Assembly: GCA_029953675.1 (NCBI GenBank)
Contig: JAMWBK010000001.1
Location: 1,897,001-1,961,000 of the forward strand
Reading direction: 5' to 3'
Origin: Rhodosorus marinus
Lineage: Eukaryota; Rhodophyta; Stylonematophyceae; Stylonematales; Stylonemataceae
DNA length: 64,000 nucleotides
Shown: piece by piece, positions 1 through 9,705 of the stretch
How the letters are laid out: each line of letters starts with the position of its first letter
How positions within the stretch are numbered: position 1 is the first letter of the stretch
The notes under the pieces: model-generated
Databases searched by the model: none
Told to the model about the DNA's origin: nothing
What the model saw: the letters and a program-made list of their open reading frames with translations, nothing else
Program-made: the position numbers and the translations under genes

Positions 1-1372
1 CAGAGGCCAGAAGGACCTGGTAGGACTTGCACAAAAAAGGAAGAGGCGAACGCCCAAACCTGTATCGTAGGATTCTATGAACACCTATTTTCAAGCACGC
101 GACGGCTTCAACGGTATCCAAAGTTGGTCTTCGCACACCATCGGTTACCAAGCTGTCCACTTTTCGTTCCGACTGGGAAACTAGAATGGGCGTGAACGAG
201 ATACTCTGTATGCGGCAAGACAGAGGAGTGCGAGACTGACATCGAAGTGTTGGCCTCCTCAACGGAACGAGGAAGGCTTCACAGAGCGAAAAACGCCACC
301 CACAGAATCAGAAAGGACTGAGTCCTTGAATTCGTTCTACAAGCACGTCTTGCCCATGCTTGCGCCATGAACTCAGCCCAACGACCACCGAAGGAGACGC
401 AATGCTTAGCTTTTCTTCGAATATCAGAATCTCTGGAATTTTAACCGTTCGATCGGAATACACTAAAAACAGTAACAAAACTAAAAATCCTGATTCGACT
501 TGATGCTGTGATCTGTCCCAACGCTGGTAACTGCAATTTACGCATCCACAGGCTCTCTTTCCTAGGACACCCAGCCTGGATCATTATCATTTCAAGGAGA
601 CCACACGCTACAGTGGTTTACTACCAGTCATCCAACGAGACCATCATCAACCTACGTGCTGTCCAAATGACATTACAAACCAAACCATTTTTCGAGTTCG
701 ATTGCGACACCAACAAGAACCCCATCAAATTTCAACGCATTTTAACATCTACAGTTCTTATTTAAAAATGAAGTTTTTTCAAGAAAGTCATCAATGCTTT
801 TGCACATCCAGGATTGATTAGTTTCAAAGGAAATAGATATGAAACAAAATACCATGGAAAATATTGAGAATATTATTCCACATTTTGCCGGTGTCAAATT
901 TTATATGATAAATATTATCTAAAACGAGCTTGTTTCATGTTCATGATAAAATTTATGAAAAAGCTATTGCGTGCTGATTTTCATTTTTTTTCTCAACTGT
1001 CAGCCGGAAATATTGTTTCTGTTGATGTACCCCTTGCTTACACCTATATCAAAAACAATAATTCATATATTATTGTTATTATTTAAAGTATATGGTATTC
1101 GTTGGAGTGGTTGAGGGGGTGCACGAAGGTGCTGTTCTTGATCTGTTGCTGTCGCGCGAGTAAGGGCTCGCGCGAGCTCTTTGGTAGTGGGCAACGACAG
1201 GGACGAGAAGCCGCTGGGCAGGATCTTCGCTACAAGAGCCAATTCCCGTCGTCTAGTTTTTGGTATAAACAGGATCGAGTTACCCCCTTGATCACTGCCT
1301 CGCACGTGCGATTAAGTCATCCGAGGTAAGGACTATCTGCTCTTTTTGCTGATCTGGTAGTGGTTTTGGAGA
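1..1372. other. Intergenic, no supportable gene
   Basis: I see no coding region with family similarity or a convincing exon structure here. The stretch from about 780 to 1090 is AT-rich. The part from about 1100 to 1360 is the upstream region of the glycine-zipper gene at 1373 and contains an 11-bp CG-rich palindrome near 1166 and a GTAAGG...TAG stretch (1326-1360) that could be a very short 5' UTR intron. Confidence 0.4.
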
Positions 1373-1660
1373 ATGTTCAACAGATATGATCCAGAGAACA
1401 ACGAGTGGGTTGAGAGTGAGAGGAGGTACCAGGAGGAATTGAGGCGGGCGTACAGGGAGGACAGCTGGGCTGAGAGCGACGGCTATAGGAGGTCGAGCTA
1501 CAATTCTCGACGTCACGGGGCACCGGGGTTCTGGAGACGGAACCGAAACGCCTTGTTTCTTGGAGTGGGAGGAGCACTCGTGTTTGGAGTCCCGGGAGCA
1601 GTGGTAGGCACGTTTTATGGTGTCTACAGCGACAAGAAGAGGAACTACAATTCCTACTGA
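1373..1660 (+). CDS. Small glycine-zipper membrane-type protein, copy A
   Basis: A single-exon 95-residue protein that I do not recognise as any named family. Residues 1-55 are highly charged, rich in Arg, Glu and Tyr, and probably soluble. Residues 59-86 form one hydrophobic segment full of small residues, with GxxxG-like spacing (core NALFLGVGGALVFGVPGA), followed by a basic DKK tail. The same core recurs in the genes at 3995-4300 (minus) and 7289-7711 (plus) and in a dead copy at 3224-3562, so it is a local family and not a chance frame. Glycine zippers generally pack helices within or across membranes; a role in a membrane is inference. The start is the ATG at 1373, which aligns with the lost start of the dead copy. 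Function, partner and location are unknown. Confidence 0.6.
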   Translation: MFNRYDPENNEWVESERRYQEELRRAYREDSWAESDGYRRSSYNSRRHGAPGFWRRNRNALFLGVGGALVFGVPGAVVGTFYGVYSDKKRNYNSY

Positions 1661-1975
1661 CGCGGAAGATCGAGCTCGAATGAACACGATGCTACGAGTA
1701 TTCCGATAGTGTTTGCAAAATTAGTATTTTCAGATTTTTCTTCAACAGTAAACCGCATTACACGTCATTCGTGAACTGTAGCGGGGTAGGATGTTCTGTC
1801 TGTGTCTTCCCACACACTCCAGTGCTTTAAAATAGCAGTGGCGCACTCTAGCACTGAGAAAGCCAATCTCAAGAAGAGCCATATTCACGCTTTTTGTTAG
1901 TACCTACGAAGGACAGGGAGGTGGACGGGAAGATGGATAGCGCTGTGTTTGGTTGTTATCAAGCAAATCTGGAAG

Positions 1976-2017
1976 AGCTCGTGCGAGCTCTTGGGTAGTG
2001 GGGAATGAGAGGGATGA
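1976..2017 (+). repeat. Duplicated upstream segment of glycine-zipper gene A
   Basis: This stretch repeats, with about seven differences, the sequence at 1166-1208 upstream of gene A, including the shared words gcgagctct and gggtagtggg. No open frame with the glycine-zipper core follows it, so it looks like an orphan promoter fragment left by a segmental duplication. Confidence 0.5.
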
Positions 2018-2146
2018 GCACCAGATCTCTTCGATTTTCTGCACTAGAACGATTCCCTGATCGAATCTAACATCTAAAGGCACGCAAGTTAGTGATCGTA
2101 CTCACGTCGTATCTTTCGAGATCCGTACCATCTGCCTTGTTCTGGT
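2018..2146. other. Spacer between duplicated segment and tandem repeat
   Basis: No gene or motif seen. Confidence 0.3.
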
Positions 2147-2490
2147 ACCAGATTTCTACGATCAATCACATTCCGTCCCATTGCTAAGTTGCTGCTGGCA
2201 GTGGTCCTTACAGACTGTTTAACAGAAACCGTCCAAAGGACAACCAGTGATCTGTTACCAAATTTCTACTATCGATCACAGTTGATTTACCAAGCTACTG
2301 CTGGCAGCAGGGTTCCTTTGGACAATCTTTCACAGATACCATCCAAAGAGCAACACAACCTCCACCCGTTCTGCTCGCAGAATTATACGATCGATCACGT
2401 TTGATCCCATTTCTAAGCTTGCTGCTTTCAGTGCTCCGTCCATAGAGAAAACAAAGATCACATCCAAACGGACAGCCAGCGGGCGTGAAA
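2147..2490 (+). repeat. Degenerate tandem repeat, three units of about 110-120 bp
   Basis: Three imperfect head-to-tail units begin near 2147, 2257 and 2377. Each opens with a variant of aatttctacnatcgatcac, then a version of gctnctggcagnag, then a version of atccaaagnacaac. They lie between glycine-zipper gene A and its dead copy. Short open frames across them are not supported as genes because the unit length is not a constant multiple of three. Confidence 0.6.
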
Positions 2491-3223
2491 CCAACTAGTT
2501 CTTCGTGAGTATCAAACCACCCCCGGTCTTCAATTCCGTAGGTAACCATAGAAGAAGATGTTTATAAAAACGTACGTCACTTAGCGTTCCCAAGTTGTCC
2601 CTGACCTCAGTACTCGCCAGGCCCGTTAGAGCTTAACTTTCAAACTTGAGATAGGAGCCGAGTCCACGTTCGAGAGGTAGTGAACGGAACTCAAAAGGAG
2701 TACTGGAAAAGAGAGAGTGACCGTTCAAATCATGGCTGCTATTGGTCAAACCTAAATATAATTTTAAAGAATAATTTACAAGGATAAGTAATGTGAAACG
2801 TTGTCATCTATCATGACGGCTGACAGTAGAATCTGAACGGGATGATTTGTATCGGATGAATTGAAAGGGAATGGCTATGGGATTCTTATATAATCCTGTG
2901 TAGGTGAGAAGTTGTAGGTCGCTCGGCATAGAAGAATAGAGAGAGAGAGATAGAGAGGCGCAAAGGGAAGGCAAATAGGAAAAGGCAAAGCCACTGTAAG
3001 GGCCGTAGACCCGCTGGGTTAGTGGGGCACGGAGCTGGTCGGTCTGATCTTCCGTACCAGAAACGAGGATAGGAGATCATCGGGTTTTAGGTATAATAGG
3101 ATTGAGGGTAGATAAAACTCACTGGGAGTCTCTCTAGGTGAGCATCTGCTTTCCTTTTTGCCGGATTTCTATGGTCGCTTACTTTTCATCCTTTTGTCTC
3201 AGCTGGTGTTGATATTTTGGAGA
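2491..3223. other. Intergenic, upstream of dead glycine-zipper copy
   Basis: No supportable gene. A short GA-rich microsatellite lies at about 2937-2955. From about 3120 the sequence resembles the leader of gene A, including a GTGAGC donor-like site near 3137 and a tctcag acceptor-like site near 3201. Confidence 0.4.
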
Positions 3224-3562
3224 AGGCTCAACAATTATGATCCAGAGGACAAGAAGTGAGGTGAGGGTGGTAGTATACAGGTCAAGTGATGAATATATGG
3301 CGACAAAGCGGGTTGAGAGTGAGAAAATACCCCAGCTCAAAATTTTACCGGAGAACAGAGGGGGAGGGTCCCTCAGAGGGAGGGCGTTAGGAGGCAGATC
3401 CCCAATTCTCAACGTCGTAGGGCACGGAGGTTCTTAGGACAGAACCAGAACGCCTTGTTGTTCGGAGTGGGGACATCACTCATCCTTGGAGCCCCAGGAG
3501 CAGTGGTAGGTACATTGCTTGGTGTGCATATGGACAAGAGGCGCTACAAAGATGTGCGATAG
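3224..3562 (+). pseudogene. Dead copy of the glycine-zipper gene
   Basis: Read in one frame from 3224 to the TAG at 3560-3562, this 339-bp stretch aligns with copy A. The start codon has become AGG (3224-3226). The first ten codons are recognisable (L-N-N-Y-D-P-E-D-K-K), then TGA stops appear at 3257 and at several later points in the first half. The second half is open and keeps the hydrophobic glycine-zipper core (NALLFGVGTSLILGAPGA, then VVGTLLGVHMDKRR). The flanking sequence is duplicated too: the phrase gttctgtctgtgtcttc occurs downstream of both copies, near 1793 and 3672. I infer a tandem duplication of roughly 1.9 kb followed by decay of the N-terminal half. Confidence 0.65.
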
Positions 3563-3994
3563 TGCGGAGGTTCAATAAACACAATGGTCCGCAGAGTTTC
3601 TGGTCATATGAAAACGAGATACAACAATTGGCGGTAGTATAATTTGTTTTCGAACTATATCTAGGCAGGGTGTTCTGTCTGTGTCTTCTCGCCCACCTTC
3701 ATGCACTCAAGTAGTACCGAAGATCCTCCAGAGCTGAACCACAGTTTCTCAACGCGCTGAAAAACCTCCACCTGGATTCGCTGTCCAAAGCTTGCGGGTG
3801 TACATAAACACATAGAGAACTGAGCGTCAACTTGAAAACGGTTCAGTACGGAACAGAGAGTTTTGACTATCAAAGACCACAGCGTGGACTGGTCTTCTTT
3901 ACTGTACCTATAACGCGACATGAGAAAACTAGTGTTCTACTTTGCTTCAACTAGCTATCGCGGGGTTTTATGGACGTAGACGCTCACTCGCATT

Positions 3995-4300
3995 TCATGA
4001 GGCGTACGTTGCGTCGAACTTCTTCCTATCCATATGCAGACCCCACAAGGTGCCAACTACCGCTCCCGGAGCTCCGAATACCAGGGCACCACCAGTACCT
4101 AAGATCAACGCGTTTCTGTTCCGACCCCAGAATGAGGGATTCTTCCCGTGCTCAGAACAACACGACCTCCGAAAGCCGTCCTTCTCAGCCTTGACGTCTT
4201 CCTCAACTCCAGCTTTCAGATTTTCCTCCTCCCATTCACCTTCATTTATCTGAGGGTACTGAATGTGGTGATTGTCCTCACTATCAATTTTGCTAAGCAT
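3995..4300 (-). CDS. Small glycine-zipper membrane-type protein, copy B
   Basis: A 101-residue single-exon protein on the minus strand, starting at the ATG at 4300. Residues 1-55 are acidic (many Glu, Asp, Lys), unlike the Arg-rich start of copy A. The C-terminal part is clearly the same family: residues 57-62 read F-W-G-R-N-R, followed by the core NALILGTGGALVFGAPGA and V-V-G-T, then the basic D-R-K-K tail. Only the last 45 residues are shared, so this segment is probably the functional unit. It is in opposite orientation to copies A and C, so the cluster did not arise by simple tandem copying alone. Function unknown; membrane insertion is inferred from the 27-residue hydrophobic stretch. 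Confidence 0.6.
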   Translation of the reverse strand: MLSKIDSEDNHHIQYPQINEGEWEEENLKAGVEEDVKAEKDGFRRSCCSEHGKNPSFWGRNRNALILGTGGALVFGAPGAVVGTLWGLHMDRKKFDATYAS

Positions 4301-4719
4301 CGTCTCTTAAACTGGCCCCCTTAACCCGCAACTCAAAAAAAAATCCAACTCGCAAGCCTATTCAAACGATTCGCTATCCTTCTACAACTTCTCTTCCGAT
4401 TAGTTACTCCTTACCAACACGAACAGTACCAACTCTACTTACTGCAACTCTCAGCCTCTTATACCATTCACAGCAGCATCGAGACCTTGCCCACCGAGCT
4501 CCAGCAGTCCTCCCGTTGCATCAATTAATCCATTGCCATGCACCGACTAAGTCGAATTTGTACCCCCCGTAAAAAACTCAAAAAGCCTTCGTTTCTTCCT
4601 AATTATAACAAGTTATGATTAGTAGCTCAATGAGAAAATGCAAAGTAAGGGGGAAGATCTCTAGTACATCTTTGCTGACAGTCATCGCAAGCAAAATGGA
4701 TTCGACCCTTCATGGTGAG
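4301..4719. other. Upstream region of copy B
   Basis: C- and A-rich sequence upstream of the minus-strand gene ending at 4300. No gene seen. Confidence 0.3.
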
Positions 4720-4807
4720 CAATGAATTGAGTAAAATTTATACAGCACACTACCGGACCGCGGGTTGTGCAATGAATTCAGTAAAATTTATAGAGCACAC
4801 TACCGGA
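4720..4807 (+). repeat. Two-copy direct repeat, 50-bp spacing
   Basis: A 38-bp sequence beginning caatgaattsagtaaaattt and ending gcacactaccgga occurs at 4720 and again at 4770, with only two differences. Confidence 0.7.
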
Positions 4808-6581
4808 TGGCTTCGAACCGTTTTTTCTACTCGCACTGTGCAGCGCAGTCGTTCCGCATGTAAAACTGTTATTTTTGTTAGTTTTTACTGAACGGATTTC
4901 TGCTTCCACCGATCTGTTTCGTACGATGAAGCCAGCGAGGACTTATCGTCTGACTATCGTCTCGAGATGGACGGTTGAACTGGATATATTGTGAAGATTT
5001 GGACTTTGTTATGCCCTGGCGTTTTCGGATGACAGCGTTAGGCAGTCCATGCGTGTGAGGAGTGGGCGGCTCTAGTGAAGTGGTAACGGGGATGAACGCT
5101 GATGGTTGTGGCTTTCTCCGTCTGCGCTGAGGCCTGAGAGTCTAGGGCTGTTCTCTGATGCGGTTTGGACTGCTCTAGGGACCATAGTCAAATATTGGGA
5201 AGGTAAGCTGCTTGCAATCTTCTCAGTGAATTTGCTTGTGCGACCGGAAACCCGGACGGGAAGAGCTTCATAGTACTCGATAGTACGTGGCGCTATTGGA
5301 TAAAACAAACCCCTTCTCTCGATAATCATCGCAAGAGAATACCATCAACCGGGGAAGACTGACATGCATGTGCTTCTCCAAACAGGGCAGGTTTCCAGAG
5401 CTCCCCCCAAATGTCCAGACTTGTGGACGCAAAAACTCAACTAGTGCTTCGGAGGAGGGGACCTCGAGAGCGCTTAAATCCCGTTTCGTCGCGAAGTCCT
5501 ACGAAGCTAAAATCCCGACGAACACTCCACATAGTCAACGCACGCTAAAAATTAGTTCCCGATTCGCCAAAAAATGCGAAAAGGACACCCCCAAAAAACC
5601 AGGAAAATATATATCGTATATATAGGATATCACGATCCAAAAAAATTCCAAAAGGTAGTCAGTCGTTTTAATATTGATTGATTCTTGGCCAAAAGAGTAG
5701 AAACCCCAAGAATCCAGGCTGAATTCCTGGTCCATGCGGGTCGATTCTCTCCACTCACGTAAGGCTCGAGTCCCAAAACTAGGCTGGCTCTCTATTGGTG
5801 AAGCCCCCGCAAGGATTGTAGTATTTCATTATTTTTTGGTACTAATTGAATTGTTCGTTGATTCATTTGATTGATATATATATAAACGAATTCGATCGAG
5901 GAGAACGGCTTGGAAGTAGAAAATGATACCCAGTGGCGGAAAGCAGTAGTAGAAGTAGACGTGGTGGGTGGGGAAGGAGACGATATGAAATGCATGGATA
6001 TCTGTTGGACAAAATTTAATTCCTAGTCTTCGGAAGAACCAACAACTGGCTGACGAGGTACTTGTCCGGCACCACCAGACATCAGTGCGCGGCGTTTTGT
6101 TCGTGGGTTCGAATACTTCAGCTAGGGCAGTTCCTCATTAGGAGCCGAAGCTGTTTGGGTTGTTATTGTTCACCCAGTAGGGATCTGTGCAAGACAAGGG
6201 ATCGAAGGCAAACTTACTTACAGTCCTACAAGCTAAGGTGGTGGTTAAGAAAGTCTTGGAATTCGACTTCCTTCGTACGCTCCTCTGTGGATGTTAACTG
6301 AACTCGTGCGCGTTTTGAGAGTTTTCCAATAGAACCTCGGCAATACTACATGTCCCAGTTGAACCCTCTATTCAATTACGGAATCGAGATATTCATTGTA
6401 CGAATAAGTACTGATGAACTGAAAATACCGATCTTTTGTTTATTTCGGTCTGCTGGACGACCATTCCAATCAACGTCTCCTTCCGAATTCATCTTCCACC
6501 CGTTGTCATCTTAAAAATATATTTCTGCCTATCCACGCCAACAATGCTCGAGGGATTGATCGGACGTGAGAGGATGTTTTC
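4808..6581. other. Intergenic, no supportable gene
   Basis: Several short open frames occur, but none has family similarity, splice-site structure or low-complexity-free coding character. A short AT dinucleotide tract lies at about 5874-5884. Confidence 0.35.
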
Positions 6582-6926
6582 GATCGCGTCTTTTTCCCTC
6601 ATCAAGCTCCAACTAATCAAGAGATTCTATACTTCATCGAAAAATTGTTTCACTCTCTACAGCTTTCCTCCCAAGGCCCACTCTGAGGAACCGTCAAGAT
6701 ACACACAGGACCGCAAGCTCGTCTTGCACGTCCAGTACGATTTGATCATCCAGATCGTGTCTTTTTCCCTCATCAAGCTCCAACTAATCAAGAGATTCTA
6801 TCCTTCATCGAAAAATTGTTTCACTCTCTACACCTCCCCCCCCCAAGGCCCACTCTGAGGAACCGTCAAGATACACACAGGACCGCAAGCTCGTCTTGCA
6901 CATCCAGTACGATTTGATCATCCAGA
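6582..6926 (+). repeat. Tandem duplication of a 171-bp unit
   Basis: Unit 1 (6582-6752) and unit 2 (6753-6926) are nearly identical over their whole length, both starting gatcgygtctttttccctc and ending with tttgatcatccaga. The plus strand has a 140-residue open frame across both units, but its hydrophobic repeated content and lack of relatives suggest a chance frame. Confidence 0.8.
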
Positions 6927-7288
6927 TTATGCATGATTTGTTCTAATAAACGCAACTGTCAGCCGGCTTTGATCATAAAAGAAAGCAACCCCTCTGGATA
7001 TTGGGACCTGAAGAGAAATTGATGATTTTCAATTATTTACTTATTGAAGGTTTTGATACATGACAGGGCCGGGCGGGGGGTACGAAAATCCAAATTCAAG
7101 TGGTTGGGTGGATCGGCATTGATGGGGTTTAGAGATGAACAGTGGTGCGGGGATCTGAGAAGATAAGTAGGAACTGGACTAAGGAAGAAGAGATGGCATA
7201 TGTATACATATTTTCAAACTAGACAGACGTCTGAGAAGCACGTTGTCATCTCTATTCTTCTTGTTGTGTTGGTTTGCAGCAGCAGAAA
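6927..7288. other. Upstream region of glycine-zipper copy C
   Basis: AT-rich with a short G-run near 7070. A tttgcag acceptor-like site lies at 7273-7279 just before the start codon, so a 5' UTR intron is possible. Confidence 0.3.
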
Positions 7289-7711
7289 ATGTATTGGAGC
7301 GACGATAGTGATTATTTCTCACGTATTGATAGCGACAATGGGTCGTTCGTAGATTCAGAGGAGGAACAGTATCTTGAGACTGAGAAGAAGCTGCAGGAGG
7401 AACTATGGCTATGGAATGCGTACGAGCAGGACGAGCAATTCGAACTGTGGGAGCCGATGGAGCCTTTGGCGTGGCATGAGCTGCGGGAAGCGTCCGAGGA
7501 TGATGTAGTGGAGAACTGCGGACAAGGTGAAACGATACGGAAATCCGGTTCCGTACCTACGAAAAGGCCATGCTTTTGGCGTCTTAACAAGAACGCACTA
7601 CTGTTCGGTACTAGCGGAGCTATTTTCCTCGGCCCCCCAGGCGCAGTGGTTGGGACGATGTACGGTATGCACAGAGACAAGAAGAAGAAGTACGTAAACG
7701 TGTACCAGTGA
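7289..7711 (+). CDS. Small glycine-zipper membrane-type protein, copy C
   Basis: A 140-residue single-exon member of the local family, starting at the ATG at 7289 (M-Y-W-S-D-D). Its N-terminal 95 residues are long and strongly acidic (Asp, Glu, Trp, with a run E-D-D-V-V-E). The C-terminal 45 residues carry the family block: C-F-W-R-L-N-K, the hydrophobic core NALLFGTSGAIFLGPPGA, V-V-G-T-M-Y-G, then D-K-K-K-K. The Pro-Gly-Ala-Val-Val-Gly-Thr motif is invariant in all four copies including the dead one. The N-terminal domains have diverged far more than the zipper, which suggests the zipper is under selection and the soluble part adapts. Function unknown. Confidence 0.6.
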   Translation: MYWSDDSDYFSRIDSDNGSFVDSEEEQYLETEKKLQEELWLWNAYEQDEQFELWEPMEPLAWHELREASEDDVVENCGQGETIRKSGSVPTKRPCFWRLNKNALLFGTSGAIFLGPPGAVVGTMYGMHRDKKKKYVNVYQ

Positions 7712-8209
7712 TTATCTTATAGCCCGTCCAGACAGTTTCAGAGTGGAAATGCAGTAGAAGAATCCGTTCTAAGCTACATAATTTTGATGTGCGTAAGTCT
7801 AGTTTTTCTATTAGGACGTATCATGTCCTGGAGCAAAATAAAGAACTTGCAGAGTCTAATCAAGATGCGGAACCTCGACAGTCCGTACCGGTTTTAAACG
7901 GCCATCACACCTTCATGCAAAATTAGGGAAGCTCCAATGCGGAACCTCGACAGTCCGTTAATGAAAATTTTCTGTCTATTTTATACCAAAATTGGAATCC
8001 ATGTTCTGCTTGGATTGGTTTAACTGCGAGCTGATTGTATTTAGGAATCAATGATTTGACGATGGGAATATTGAAATCATGAATATTTGTAATCAATTTG
8101 TTTGAAGGTTTTGGGTTTTTGTAGCGATTGAAAGCCGAAATTCATTGGGTTGCCTTGACGAAGCTGAAGGGACCGCGATGGAGAAGAGTGGTTGAATAGG
8201 AAGCTAAAA
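7712..8209. other. Spacer between copy C and CDC123, with a short direct repeat
   Basis: The 22-bp sequence starting atgcggaacctcgacag occurs exactly at 7865-7886 and at 7937-7958, 72 bp apart. No gene is seen; the right half is the CDC123 promoter and leader. Confidence 0.5.
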
Positions 8210-9586
8210 ATGAGTCTGTCAGAGTTCGAAGTAGAGTCCTGGATTGAAAAATTCAGATTGCATAGTCCCAAGACTAGGTTAATCCGGTTGTCGAGGGAGG
8301 TCTGTGAGTATCTGCTCGAAGACAACCTGATAGTCCGGTCTGGTGAAGCAGTTGAGTTGCCGTCCTGAAAAGGCTCTTTCAAGGAAAGGTTCTCCTTCGC
8401 TTAATAAGGATATTTTCTTGCGCTATTTTGACGCTTCTTCGAAGGATAATGACGTCTCCAGTGACTCCGACACCGACGGAAGTGAGGATGAATCAGCCGG
8501 AGCGTTGTCGGCAAAGACTATCGATTCGTTTCCTGAGCTGAAGACGGAGGTAGAGGAGGCAATTCAAGCTCTGGGGGGGGAAGTGGCGCCTAAAGTCGGG
8601 TCCAAGTCACCTGTTGATGCCTCGTGGTAGGAGCGAATATGCGGAGCTCTTGTTCACGGTCCGGGGACTGAAAACTTGCTTCGAAATCACAAAACAGGGC
8701 AAATTTCACTGGGCAGACGAAATGCAAGGACTTTTCCGAAGTTCTATTGCTTATGAAAGCCTCCGATAGAGTTGCAGACGACGTTTCCACAAGGTTATTG
8801 CTTGGACAGCCCACTTTTTTGATCCTCAGAAAGTAAGGAACAGAGATCATCGAGAAAGAACCAGACGTTGCCAACGGTTTAATCTCACGACGCTGTCACT
8901 CTTTATCTTGCGCTCTAGATGGTCCTCCTTGCATCCCAGTATGGAATTTAGAACTTTCATCAAGCAAAGAAGAGTACAAGCGATCTGTCAACGGGATGAT
9001 GAACAGCACTATCAACATTTAGAGGACGACGCTCCGAAGATTGAGCATGCAATAGAAGGTTTCTTTAACGATACTATGAAAGGTCAGTGATCTACTCAAC
9101 CCAAGCGCATCAGACCAGAGGGAAACAATCCTGACGCCAACGCATGTGAATTGCTTCTTTCTTCTTCCAACAGAGAAGATGAGTGGAACAGAATATGTGA
9201 TGGACGTCTACGTGGACAATGCCAGTCGAGTCTGGCTGATTGATTTGGCTCCCGCTAGAGATACTACTGATGCGCTTCTCTTTACTTGGGCAGAGCTCGA
9301 TGCATTAGCTGCTAACAGCCGACCAGAGTTTAGGTGCGTTCCGATCTATCTCCTTCCACGGAAGCTTCCGGCCGCGATTCGAGGACGAGATTTTCTACAA
9401 GCTCAGGCTTTAGCTGAGGAGTTGCTGAACGTTGTTTCGCCTTGACGATTTAGGGTATTGGCACGTCATAAACGAGCACCAGCGAAGAGTTTGTACTATG
9501 GAATTCCCTATGAGTTGCGAGGGGAACGTGGATCAGAGGCACTTGCAGAGGCTTCTAAGCGGCTAGCCGAACGACGACTAGGCTGA
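8210..9586 (+). CDS. CDC123: Cell division cycle protein 123 (eIF2 assembly chaperone)
   Basis: Six exons: 8210-8342, 8389-8626, 8698-8832, 8919-9082, 9174-9333 and 9454-9586, all with GT-AG introns of 46-120 bp and matching phases, giving 320 residues (human about 336). CDC123/D123 proteins are ATP-grasp-fold chaperones that join eIF2 gamma to eIF2 alpha in the cytosol. Family blocks visible in order: C-E-Y-L-L-E-D-N (exon 1), an acidic linker, F-P-E-L-K-T-E-V-E-E-A-I and L-G-G-E-V-A-P-K (exon 2), L-L-L-M-K-A-S-D (exon 3), M-E-F-R-T-F-I-K and the R-D-D-E-Q-H-Y block (exon 4), M-D-V-Y-V-D...V-W-L-I-D and L-L-F-T-W-A-E-L (exon 5). The usual D-F-N-P after V-W-L-I is D-L-A-P here. The first intron (46 bp) is the least certain. 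It ends 119 bp from the end of NAR1 on the other strand. Confidence 0.9.
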
Positions 9587-9705
9587 ATCTGAACAGGAAC
9601 CGGGACCAGCAGCATGCAACACCAACAGCTTTTTTGTTTACCTGTTCAGACCCCTTTTCAGAGCCTTGCGACGTTTAACTATCTTGCATGCTCCAATGCT
9701 AATAC

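Noticed and set aside
6436-6858. 140-codon frame across the 171-bp tandem repeat
   Set aside because: Repeated peptide content comes only from the DNA duplication; the second half of the frame is lost in the second unit and no relatives are known to me.
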